This document shows, in pieces, positions 17,327 through 27,400 of a stretch of DNA of 55,786 nucleotides (within the stretch, counting starts at the first letter, position 1; the number at the start of each line of letters is the position of its first letter). The position numbers and the translations under genes are program-made. Origin of the DNA: Amycolatopsis coloradensis (GTDB lineage Bacteria > Actinomycetota > Actinomycetes > Mycobacteriales > Pseudonocardiaceae); assembly GCF_037997115.1 (NCBI RefSeq), contig NZ_CP150484.1, positions 1,105,726 to 1,161,511 on the forward strand, read 5' to 3'. The notes beneath the pieces are model-generated. The model did not search any database. It was given only the letters and a program-made list of their open reading frames with translations, and was not told the DNA's origin.

Positions 17327-19573
17327 TCACCAGCGCGGATACCGCTGGGCCCAGCCGTCGACCTCGTGCAGCGCCGAGTGGCGGTCGAAGTGCCAGAACG
17401 CGTCCGTGGCGATGTTCTCCACCAGGTAGCGCAGTTCCAGCTGCTCGACCCACTTCTGCGGCAGCCCCGGGATGCCGGTGCGGGCGCCGAGCAGGGCGCC
17501 CGCGATGGCACCGGTGATCGCGCTGCGGCCCGAGTGGTTGACCGCCCGCAGCAGCGCCTGCTCCGGGTAGTTCTCGAAGCCGGACAGCGCCGCGAACGCG
17601 CGGCCCAGCACCGAAAGCGTGCCCTTGCCGTCGCCGATCAGCTCCGGGACCCGCAGGTCAGGCAGGCCGTGCTTGCCGAAGAACGGCACCGATTCCGCGA
17701 CCATCGCCTTGAGATCCGCCCAGACCGGTCCCCGCTGGTGCGGGTTCTGGTCGCTGAAGATCTCCCGGGAGGTGTTCCAGACCGGGTAGCTGAACGCCTC
17801 CGAGGTCAGCGCGGGTTCGAACAGCCAGGTCAGGTAGGTCGCCGCTTCGACGTCGACCTCGCCCGGATGGGTCACCGCGACGAGGTCGCGCACCGCCTGG
17901 CGGACGCCGCCGCTCATCGCGCTTCCCGGCCCGGCCGCGGTCATCGCCGCCGGCAGCGCCGCGACCAGCGCGTCCGGGCCGCTCATGGGCATCGCCGTCG
18001 GCGAGATGGTCGCCAGCGCGTGATAGGCGTTCAGTTCGGCGTCGTCCGGGGTGCGGCGGACACGGAGTTCCGGCACCTTGACGAGCCAGCCGTCGGCGTT
18101 GTCCAGCGGCGCGCCCTGGGTGTGCAGCCAGCGCATCAGCGAATTGCGCGCGACCGTCCCGAGCGCCTTCTCGGCGTCGCGGTTCTCCGGCTGCTCGCGA
18201 TGCGGGCTGCGGATCACGGCCTCGGTGTAGAACAGCAGCCGCTGGGTGAGCGGCCCGATCCGGCCGGGCAGGTCGAACGCGATCGGCAGATCGGTGACCC
18301 CGTCGGGGCCGTAGGTGTTGTGGATCTCGTCGAGCCGCATCCGGTCGACGGCCGCGCCGAGCGCCTCACCGAGCGCGAAGCCGACGTACGCTCCCGTGAC
18401 GCGCTGCCAGCCGTAACGCGCGCTGGAACGGTCTCGCTCGAAGTACTTGCCGAAGGTGTCCAGGCGAGGCTCGATCTGCCCCTCGTTGTCGTAGGCGGGC
18501 GCCAGCCCGTTGGCCCGCAGGTCGTTCGGACGGCCGCGAGGTGGTTCCGGTTGCCGGAGCCGCGCCAGCCACGACTGACCGAGGACGGTCTTCTGGCACT
18601 CTTCGGCACTCAGCTCGAACCCGCGGCGGCGTGCCCGTTCGGCGGCGGCCAGCGGCGGCTTCACCGGTTCGGACAGGCCCATCTTCGCGGCGGTGTCGGC
18701 GGCGAGCGCCTCCAGCTCCGGGTCCGCCTCCGGGCAGCGCTCGTTGACGTCGACGCCGGGGCCCCGGCGCGGGAACCGGAGCGCGGTCTCGGCGAGCTCG
18801 GCGCCGCTGACGTCCTCGAACGTCGCGGGACCACCGTTGATCACCAGGTTCGGCGGGCTCTCGTAACCGGCGAGGGTGGCGATGTCGACCTTCCAGTACC
18901 CGTGTTCCCGGGACGGGAGGTTCCTGGTCGAGCTGAACACCCTCAGCTCGGCGCGTTCCTCGTTGAAATAGAACCGCTCCGTCTTGCCCGACGCCAGGTC
19001 GAGCGGGACGTAGACCTCACAGCGCAGCAGCCCGACGAGCAGCTGTTCCCTGGTCAGCCAGCCGACGCTGGCGAACGACAGCAGCGTTTCGAGCTTGTTC
19101 TCCGGCTTCGGGTAGCCGCGGCGGACCGGACCGGCCTTGTACTCCGGGTTCTCCCGTTCTTCCCCGGTCTGCACGCCTTCCGCGTTGACCTTGACCCAGC
19201 CCGCGACGACCGGTGGCGGGACACCGAGGTCACCGAGCCCTGCCTTGGCGTACTCCGGGTCGACGACCTCGCGCCAGGCCTCCTGGCCCGGGAACGCGAC
19301 CGGGACGCTGAGCCCGCCGGGCTGCGGATGCGCCTGGCGCAGCTCGCCGTCCGGTTCGCGGACGATCACCGACGGCGGCGGGAAGATCTCCTTCTCGGCA
19401 TGACCCTCGTCGAGGAAGGCGATCGTGTTGTAGGGGACAGACCAGCCCTCGGGGATGCGCAGGACCTTCTCGTGGTTCACGCGCAGGCCGGCGCCGCCCG
19501 GTTCGGACACGTCCGGACCGTGGACCGCGCGCAGCCACTCTTCGACCTTGGCTACCGCTTCCGCCGATTCCAC
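17327..19573 (-). CDS. YrhB-SseB-degenerate ADP-ribosylglycohydrolase fusion, copy 1
   Basis: A 748-residue protein with three domains in order: YrhB/Imm35-like (1-80, EGWSVPYNTIAFLDEG), SseB-like (~160-260, LRVFSSTRNLPSREHGYWKV; NLVINGGPATF) and ADP-ribosylglycohydrolase-like (~390-735). The last shares the WLHTQG segment and the family's GAYVGFALGEALGAA opening with the intact enzyme two genes on. Its metal-binding positions are lost: DDTQ is PLTQ (~441-444), and HSGDSDSTG is HSGRSAITG (~680-688). It cannot be expected to hydrolyse ADP-ribose but could still bind a modified target or the toxin. The start abuts the stop of the TNT-like gene upstream (0-bp gap). The domain names are by pattern recognition from the sequence alone. 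Confidence 0.75.
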   Translation of the reverse strand: MESAEAVAKVEEWLRAVHGPDVSEPGGAGLRVNHEKVLRIPEGWSVPYNTIAFLDEGHAEKEIFPPPSVIVREPDGELRQAHPQPGGLSVPVAFPGQEAWREVVDPEYAKAGLGDLGVPPPVVAGWVKVNAEGVQTGEERENPEYKAGPVRRGYPKPENKLETLLSFASVGWLTREQLLVGLLRCEVYVPLDLASGKTERFYFNEERAELRVFSSTRNLPSREHGYWKVDIATLAGYESPPNLVINGGPATFEDVSGAELAETALRFPRRGPGVDVNERCPEADPELEALAADTAAKMGLSEPVKPPLAAAERARRRGFELSAEECQKTVLGQSWLARLRQPEPPRGRPNDLRANGLAPAYDNEGQIEPRLDTFGKYFERDRSSARYGWQRVTGAYVGFALGEALGAAVDRMRLDEIHNTYGPDGVTDLPIAFDLPGRIGPLTQRLLFYTEAVIRSPHREQPENRDAEKALGTVARNSLMRWLHTQGAPLDNADGWLVKVPELRVRRTPDDAELNAYHALATISPTAMPMSGPDALVAALPAAMTAAGPGSAMSGGVRQAVRDLVAVTHPGEVDVEAATYLTWLFEPALTSEAFSYPVWNTSREIFSDQNPHQRGPVWADLKAMVAESVPFFGKHGLPDLRVPELIGDGKGTLSVLGRAFAALSGFENYPEQALLRAVNHSGRSAITGAIAGALLGARTGIPGLPQKWVEQLELRYLVENIATDAFWHFDRHSALHEVDGWAQRYPRW

Positions 19574-21052
19574 CTACTCGATCCTCTCCAGGCTGCCGTC
19601 GGACACGTGCTCGGCGATGGTCCTCGGGAGCACGTAGGCCACCGCCCCGCCGGGCATGTTCGCCCACGGGACGGTGACACCGATGATCACGTGGAGCGGG
19701 CGTCGCAGCCGGTAGGTCCCACCGACACGCTCCCGTTCCAGCGGCAGGGACGTCGTGGCGAACCGTACCCCTCCGTGGTGAACCAGATTGCCGGTTTCCT
19801 CACCGAACCGCAGTACGACCGTACCGGCGACCATCCGGCTCACGCGCTTGTTGCGGAGCAAGGTGAGGGGAGGCTCACCCGGCGCCGCCTGCACCGGCCA
19901 GTCGGCGAGTTCCTTCGCCGTCTCCAGTGGCGTCTCGTGTCCGGCGGTCATCCTCGCCGGATGCAGCAGAACCGCGCCGAGGAGCTGATGCGACGCGTCT
20001 TCGAGCTTGTCGAAGTACTTCGGCGACACGGGGGCGCCGCCCGAGTAGGCCGCGACCTCCCAGCCCTTCTCGGTGAAGTTGAGGCACCAGGCGCCGTCCG
20101 CGCGGTCGCCGATGCGGTAGGCCTCCGGCCAGACGGCGTGCTCGCCGAGCCTGCTGACCAGCACGACCAGGAGCTCTTCGTCGGTCAGTGCCGGATTCGG
20201 CGACGTCTCCAGCTCCGCGGCGATGTCGCCCTCGGTCTTCTTGACGTCGGAGCGGCCCGGTCTCGGCCGCGGTTTGCCGAGCAGATCCGCTTCGGCCGTC
20301 CGCCGCACGAGGTGCTCGACGTACGGCGGCTGGAACCGCTGGCCCCGGATGTGCTCGACCAGGTCCGGCTCCGGCGGTATCCCGTATTTCCGCAGGTAGT
20401 GCGGCACGGACGCGTGCCAGATCCAGGTGCCGTCGGTGTGGTAGCTCTCCGGGACGTCGCCGTCGGCCTCGGGATCGAAGACGTCCTTGCCGAGCCCGCT
20501 GCCGGAGAGGATCGCCGGCTCACGCTCGAGATACTGCGCGACCAGCGGCGCTTCGGACTCGTCGAGCTCCGGTCTGTCCACCACGGGCGGCTCGCCCTCG
20601 GTGTACGCGTCGACGATCCGGGCGTGCCGGAACTCGACGCGCAACGGAAGCTGCGCGCGCAGCCGCCACCAGTCCGGGACGTGCTCGTCCTCGCGCGGGA
20701 ACGCGGCCAGCTCGTCCGGGTACACCGAAGTCCCCGGTGGCTCGATCCACGCCGGCTCGTCGTCGAGGGTGAAGTCGAAGTCGAAGGTGCCGTCGGGTTT
20801 CAGCGTGAAACGCGACTGCAACCAGGTCCCCCGGCCGGTCGTGTACATGCCGGTGCGAAGCCTGCCGAAGAGATCGTTCAGCTCGGGCGCGGGCGCGCAG
20901 TTGTGGCCCTCGAGTTCGGTGTGCTCCCCGGCCTGCCGGAAATCGGCGACAGCCGGATGCGCCGCGTCGGCGACACCCGAGCGGATGAGCTTGCCGATTT
21001 CGATCAGCAGCCCGCGTTGTTGTTCGGGGGTGAGTTGTTCCACGTGAATCAT
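19574..21052 (-). CDS. YezG-like immunity / degenerate TNT-domain protein, copy 2
   Basis: A 492-residue paralogue of 12149-14077. The N-terminal ~130 residues match the YezG-like part (GTWLQSRFTLKPDGTFDFDF). The shared middle block follows (YHTDGTWIWHASVPHYLRKY). The C-terminal ~94 residues are TNT-like (AGTVVLRFGEETGNLVH; PWANMPGGAVAYVLP). As in the other copy, Arg415 of the RFG motif is kept while the catalytic Gln position is Ala and the RALP-type Arg is Thr. Loss of the same residues in both copies suggests that they diverged from an already inactive ancestor. The start overlaps the 148-residue gene upstream by 4 bp. Confidence 0.72.
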   Translation of the reverse strand: MIHVEQLTPEQQRGLLIEIGKLIRSGVADAAHPAVADFRQAGEHTELEGHNCAPAPELNDLFGRLRTGMYTTGRGTWLQSRFTLKPDGTFDFDFTLDDEPAWIEPPGTSVYPDELAAFPREDEHVPDWWRLRAQLPLRVEFRHARIVDAYTEGEPPVVDRPELDESEAPLVAQYLEREPAILSGSGLGKDVFDPEADGDVPESYHTDGTWIWHASVPHYLRKYGIPPEPDLVEHIRGQRFQPPYVEHLVRRTAEADLLGKPRPRPGRSDVKKTEGDIAAELETSPNPALTDEELLVVLVSRLGEHAVWPEAYRIGDRADGAWCLNFTEKGWEVAAYSGGAPVSPKYFDKLEDASHQLLGAVLLHPARMTAGHETPLETAKELADWPVQAAPGEPPLTLLRNKRVSRMVAGTVVLRFGEETGNLVHHGGVRFATTSLPLERERVGGTYRLRRPLHVIIGVTVPWANMPGGAVAYVLPRTIAEHVSDGSLERIE

Positions 21053-21495
21053 CGCGCCCGGTTCGGGAAACGTGGTTCCGCCCGGAACGACGGCGGCTCA
21101 CCGGCGGCGCGGCGGGCCAGCTCGTCCTCCCACATCTTGAAGGTGCGTTGGCGCAGCGACTTGATCAAGGCCGATTCCTGCGGTTCCACGCGACGGTTTT
21201 CGCGCTTGGCCTGCGCGTACAGGCCGTCGATGGTCTCGTAGAGCGCGAAGATCGGACCGCCGCCCTTGAGCTCGTACGCACGGGCGCGCTCGGTCTCCTG
21301 GACGAACTTCTCTTCGGACACCTTGCTGATGTCCGAACTCGCCATCGCCCACATGACCTCACGCACGTGCTCCGGCTTTTCGTCGAACTCGCCGGTGCGT
21401 GGATTGAGGAGAAAGCCGGTCAGGCCTCCGTCCGGGGTCGACTCGACGCGGTAGGTCTTCCCGAAGTACGTGTAGAAGGACGGCGTCTGGATCAC
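21049..21495 (-). CDS. Putative immunity protein for the large toxin
   Basis: A 148-residue soluble protein with no family I recognise. It starts with a beta-rich segment (FYTYFGKTYRVESTPDGGLT) and continues as long charged helices. It has no signal or membrane segment. It overlaps the toxin stop by 4 bp and the next gene by 4 bp. The position directly after the toxin's C-terminal domain is where cognate immunity genes sit in polymorphic toxin loci, so it may neutralise the RelA/SpoT-like domain. This is inference from context. Confidence 0.6.
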   Translation of the reverse strand: MIQTPSFYTYFGKTYRVESTPDGGLTGFLLNPRTGEFDEKPEHVREVMWAMASSDISKVSEEKFVQETERARAYELKGGGPIFALYETIDGLYAQAKRENRRVEPQESALIKSLRQRTFKMWEDELARRAAGEPPSFRAEPRFPNRAR

Positions 21496-24400
21496 GTGTT
21501 CTCCTCAGGAGGCAGGCCCTTGCGGAGACCGGCCATGAACTTCTCCCGGACCCGGTCCATCAACGCGGCTTCCAGCAGGGCCTGTTCCGGGGACAACCTC
21601 TTCTTGTTGTTCTCGTCCAGTGTCCGGTTGTACGTCGGGAAGTCGCGGCGGACCTCGTACAAGGCGTGCTCGTAGGCCGACACGGTGTCGATGTGCTTCA
21701 GGTGCAGCCGCAGTTCGGCGACGTGCCCGTTCGGCAGCCGGACGTTCATCTGCAGATCGCGGTATCCGCTGTCCTGCGGATTCGCGAACCGGTCGTCGAA
21801 GCTGACGATCCGGAGGTCCGGATCGTCCATCACCGCGCTCAGCGCGTTGTAGACGTCGGCCAGCGTGTCGAACTGGATTTTCACGCCCACCAGGTCGGTC
21901 AGTTTCGACGCGTCTCCGTCGTAGCCCGCGATCTTCGCCTTCGCGCGGTCGTCGTCCTTCGGACCGGGCCTGCCCGACGCGTCACCGTTGTTCTCCTCCG
22001 CGATCCGTTCGGCGATCCGGTTGAGGTCGCCCTGATTCCGCGGCCATGCCTCCCGCTCGGCGTCCAGGAATTCCTGGATCTTCCCGGGATCGCCCTTGTC
22101 CGCGCGATCGAAGCCGGCGTGGTACTGATCGCCGGGCTCCACGTCGGCGGCGATATCCGCCGCCGCGTTCGCGAGGTCCCGCTGCTCCTGGGTCAGCGGA
22201 GTGTCGCCGGGACCGTCCTCACGGACGTCGTCGATCATCTGGTAGCCGCGTTCCTCGACGTCACGCAGGGCGTCTTCGAGGATCGGGATGGCCTCCGGGT
22301 GCAGCAGCAGGCTGCCGATGGTCATCGGGTTGTTCAGCAGCGAAGCCCGCAGGTACGCGTTGTCCGGATGCTCCATCAGCCGGACGAGCTCCGGATGCGC
22401 GGGCAGATGCTCGCGGATTAAGTCCCGCATCGGCCCGACGTCGTGCTTGACCCCGTTTTCGTCCTCGTGGACGGCCCGCTTCTTGTCCGGGTCCAGCCCG
22501 TCCACCGCGGCCGCGACCTCGGGATCGTTCAGGAACCGCTCGGCCTCGGCCCGGTCGCCCGGTGGCTGCTCGTCGTGCGCCATGCCGTAGCCCGCGTCGA
22601 GCGGCGGTGTCACGATCGGACGGCCGTCCGGCCCGATCCTCGACGGCGGCACGTCGGGCGTGTCATCCCTGGCGAACGCGATCCGCGGGTCGACGGGCTG
22701 CGCGGCCGGGCCTTCCGGGACGCCGACGTGCATCAGCTTCACGCCCAGCGGCGGCTGCGGCAGGTTCATCAGCGCGCCGGACTGCGGGTCGATGAACGCG
22801 ACGCCGTCCCGCGTATTCGCCACCATCGCGACGTGCCCGCGCTCGACGCCGTTCTCGTCGAGGTACTTCACCGCCACGACCGCGTGGTGATCGGTCGGCA
22901 TGTCCCGCATCTCGCGGATGACGGTGTCGTAGTCGGCGCGGTCGGAGAACTCCCCGCCGAACCGCTCTTCGACGTGCTCCAGCGTGCCCCGGCTGTCCAT
23001 CTCGTGGACGAGCAGCGGTTCGGCGGTCGAGTCGATGCCGTTCAGCCGGTCCATGTACGCGCCCGGCGTGCGGGTGCAGTTGGAGCGGTAGCCGTTCGCC
23101 AACGCGTCGGGGTCGTTGAAATGCGGGTTGACCTCGCCGAGCCGCGGGTGCCGGTCGGCGAGGTACGCGGCCTGCTGCGCGGGGCTCGCCGAGCCGGCGT
23201 GGATCGCCGGTTCGCTCGGCGGGTTCGTCGCGACCGCCATCGACGAGTAGTCCCGCTCGGGGGCAGGCAGTTCGAGCGTGTCGTCGGTGGCCGAGTGGTC
23301 TTGAGCTGGCTGGTCGCCGTACTCGGGCCCCTTTTCGACGTCCGCGACGCCGTGGTCCGCCGGGTTCTCCGTGGAGAAGTGCGGAGTCTGCGGCTCGTCG
23401 AAGCCGCCGAGGCGCGCCATCGACTGCGCCTGGGCCAGACGCGCGAGTTCCGGCGCCTCCGCGGCGTGCCGGGCCCGCCGCTCGTCCATCTTCTGCTTGG
23501 CGGTCTCGGGGTCGAGGTAGCGCGGGTCGCCGGGCGTGACCTCTTCGGCGTGGATGACCCACTTCGGCCGGTCGACCAGCGGCGGAGTCTTGAACTCCTT
23601 GCTGTGCACGTAAAGCTGCGTGGCCGGCTTGTTGATGGCCTCGTTCTCGCGCGGGTTTTCGGCGAGCGACGAGACGTCCTTGCCCGTCTTCGAGACGATG
23701 TGGATCTCGACGTCTTCGCCGAACTTCGACTTCGTGTCCGACGAAGTCTTGATGGTCGAGCTGGTCATCGTCGGCTCGGGGACGGTCTGGCCGGGTTCGT
23801 AGTGCGCCGCCATGATCGCGGCGGCCCGCATGTCACCCTTGGTGTCGATGCCGCGGATGGCCTCGCCGTGGAAGTCCGGCAGCTCGTTGAGCGCGCCGAC
23901 GATCGCCCTGGTGCTGCGCTGGGCGTTCTCGAAGTCGGGGTGCGCTTCACCCCGGCGGTTCGCGTCGTTGATCGCGTACGCGTGTTCGCGCGAGTAGGAG
24001 TAGATCGCTTCGGCGGCCTCAGGGGAGACGCGGTCCTTCAGCGGGCTGGCTTCGAGCCGCTTGAGCGCCTTTTCGCGAGCCTGTTCGGCGAGTTCGGCGC
24101 TGTCGTAACGGTCACGGAGGCTCTTGTGATCCTCCGGCGTGCCACGGAAGCCGTCGTCGGAGAGGTAGCTCTCGTCGACTCGCGTGGGAGTTTCTTCCGG
24201 GCCCTTGAGCCGCTCGGCGATGTCGAGTTCGGTCTTGGGCGCCTGCTCCTGGACGGGGGTTTCGGAGTCGGCGGACCTGTCGGTGTGCGGCGTTTCCGGC
24301 GTGTGCGGGGCGTCGCCGCCGCCCATCGGCATCGCCTTGATCGACGTCGGATCGTCGGGCAGCGTCGCGAGCCGCCCGGTCATCGGGTCGGCGAAGACCA

Positions 24401-27400
24401 CGCCGTGCGGCGTGTTCACCGCGGCGACGATCCGGGTCTCGATCCGGTCCTTGGACCGCGGCGAGCCCTCCGGCGCGTTCGGATCGGCGGCGGCGTGATG
24501 CTCGAACGCCACCGCGGTCCGCGCGCCGACCGGACGTTCGCCCAGCTCACGTGCGATATCGGCGAAACCGTTCCGATCCGACCACTGCCCGCCGAGCCGG
24601 TCGCTGACGTGCTGCAGCGGTGAACCGCCGGTCGACGGCGCGGCGACCGAGTCGCCGCCGTTCATCCGGTCTTCGAACGCGACCAGCGCCTCGGCCGAGT
24701 TCGTCTGGTAGCCGTCCTTCCACGACTCGGGCGCGTAGTAGTTGCGCGTGTTGGCCTCGCCGATCGCGGGGATCTCGTCCATGACCAGCCGGACCTGCTG
24801 GTGCGGCGTCTCGGTCGAACCGGCGTGGATGACCGGCGTCCCGCCCTCTTCGAGCGGCTTCGCCAGCTCGGACCAGCCGCCGTCGGGAGCGTGCTCCTTC
24901 GGCGGCTCGGGGGCGTCCCGGACCGGGGCGTCGGTGGCGTCGATCCAGCCGCCCTTGCCGTCGGCCAGCTTGGTTTCGAGCCCCGCGAGGCCCTGGCCCT
25001 GGAACAGCTCCGGGTGCTCGCGACGCAGCTGGGCTTCCTGGTCGGCGGCTTCCTGCGCCAACCGTTCCTGCACGGCGTTGTTGTAGTCGCGCCGCTCGGC
25101 GACCTTCTGGTGGACCTCGTCCGGGCTCAGATGGCCGTCGTCACCGGCGACGACCTCTTCGCATTCGACGATCCACTTCGGCAGTTCGTTGGGCGATCCG
25201 TCATCGAGGCGCTTCTTGTAGTCCGGGTGCTCGGGATGCCCCGGGCCCATCTTGACGTCGGTGACGCGCAGCTGCGTCGCCGACTTCATCAGGACTTCGC
25301 GTTCTTCCTTCTTCGAGGCGAGGTCCTCGATGTGGCGCCCGGTCTTCGACTGGATGCGCATCTCGACTTCGCCGGGGAAGTTGCTGTGCGGATGTTCGGG
25401 GGTGACCCGCGACGTGCTCAGCATCTGCGGGTCGACGATGACCTGGCCCTTGGCGTGCGCTTCGAGGAAGGCCCGGATCGCGCTCTCGTTGCCGTTGAAG
25501 TTCACCCGCCGCGAGACGAGCCCCTCGTAGGCGGGCATCTCGTTGAGACCGGACGTGATCGCCTCGATATGCGGACGCAGCGCTTCCAGCTCCGCGCCGC
25601 CGTGCCGCTGGGCATGCGTGATCCGCTCGGCCATGTCGGTGCGCGTGTAGCTGTGCACCGCGTAGGCGCCCTGATCCGACATCTCCTTGACGCGCGGATC
25701 TTCGTGGGCGTCGCGTTTGGCTAGACCTTCGCGGCGGACCTGTTCGCTCCGCGCTTCCCCGGTGTCCTTGTCGAAACCGCGCTTGTCGATCTGCGTCTCG
25801 GCGAGCGCGCGGTAGGCGGCGGGATCGTCCGTGTGGAAGTCCGGATCCGTCAGGTACGGCTCGTCGACCGTGGTCCTGTCGTCGGGAGTGACGTCCTGGG
25901 GCGCCTCAGTGTCCTTCGGGGACTCGACGTCCTTCGGGAGCTCGGTGTCCTTCGGGACGTTCGTGTCCTTGGGAGCCTCGGTGTCCTTCGGAAGCTCGGT
26001 GTCCTTGGGCAGGACGTTCCCGCCGCGGTCCTGAGGTGCCTGCTGCGGCGCGTGCTCCACCGGCCGCACCGGAGGCTGCTGCTGCGGACGCTGCGGCTGC
26101 TGGGGGCCCGCGTTCCCGTCGTGGCCGGGGCGCGGTGCCGGGACCTGCGGCGGACGCTGCGGACCACCGAAACGTGGCGGCTCGGCGCCGGGCGGCATCG
26201 GCCTGCCGGGCTGCTGTCCCGGATGCCCCGGCCGGCCGGGGTGGTGACCGGACTGGTGACCGGGTGGCGGCGGCACGGGACCGCGGTTGCCGGGGAACGG
26301 ACCGTTGCCCGGCTGCTGGGGCCGCGGCGGAGGCGGCTGATAGCCCGCCGGGCCGCGGTTGCCCGGAGGCGGACCGGGCGGAGGTGTCTGCGGACGCGGC
26401 GGGACCCCGCCGTTCGGGCCCGGACCAGGTCCGGGCCTGCCCTGATACCCCTGGGGCGGCCGAGGCGGACCCTGCGGACCAGGGGGCTGCGGCGGTTGCT
26501 GAGGACGCTGACGCGGCCCGCGGTCCTGCGGATATCCACCCTGACCGGGATGTTGCTGCGGCGGACGCGGGCCCATCGGACCGGGCTGCCCCTGCGGTCC
26601 TCGCGGCGGCATGGCGCCACCACCACCGGGAGGCGGTGGCGGAGGCGGCGCGAAACCACCCGGAGGCGGCGGCTGCATCGGCTGCTGGCCCTGGAAGGGC
26701 ATCGGGGCGGGCGGCTGGTCGAAACGCGGCTGCTGCGGTCCGCCGTTGCCCGCGAAACCCGCTGCCTGGACGCTGTCGTTCGGCCGGACGGGCCGGGACG
26801 GATCGTGCCCGGGAGGCGGGAAACCACCGCCGGGGGTGGGCCCGTTGCCGCCGGGCGCCATGCCGTAGCCACCCGACGGAGCGGGCGAGGTCGAACCCGG
26901 GTTCGACGCCATGCCGTACCCGCCCGAACTCGACGGCGCACCCGTCGAAGAGGAAGCAGCGGGCGGCATCGCGCTGGACTGCGAAGGATTGTGAGACGGG
27001 CTCGGCGCCGGACTGGCCGCGGGTCCCTGTGACGGGCTCGGCGCAGGGCTGGCCGCGGGTGTCTGTGCCGGCGCCTGCGACTGGGCGGCGGGTGCCTGCT
27101 GCTGATTACCCGCCGCGGCCTGCTGCTGCTGACCGGATCCGTTGTCGGCGGCGGCCGCCGGGGCGTTCTGGTGGGTCTGCGCCGGACGCTGACCGTCACC
27201 GGTGTTCGCCGGGGCGTCGGCCGGACGTTCCGGGGCCTGCGTCGAGGACTGGCTGATCCGGTCGTTGTCCGCCGTCCGCTGCGGACCGCTCTCGGAGCGC
27301 GGCTGCGGATCAGCGGAGCCGTCCGAACCGCGGCTCGAAGCCGCCTGACTGTCCGAAGTGGACCGTGGTGCCGGGTCCGAGGAAGAGTCCGACCGCGAAG

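Noticed and set aside
12182..21241. Very long plus-strand open frames opposite the toxin-immunity genes (1064 and 1291 codons)
   Set aside because: They are Arg/Gly/Val-rich mirror frames typical of GC-rich DNA and have no domain pattern, while the opposite strand encodes recognisable paralogous proteins with tight operon spacing.
25884..26020. Tandem 21-bp units considered as a CRISPR-like array
   Set aside because: They are in-frame codon repeats with no unique spacers and lie inside a coding gene.
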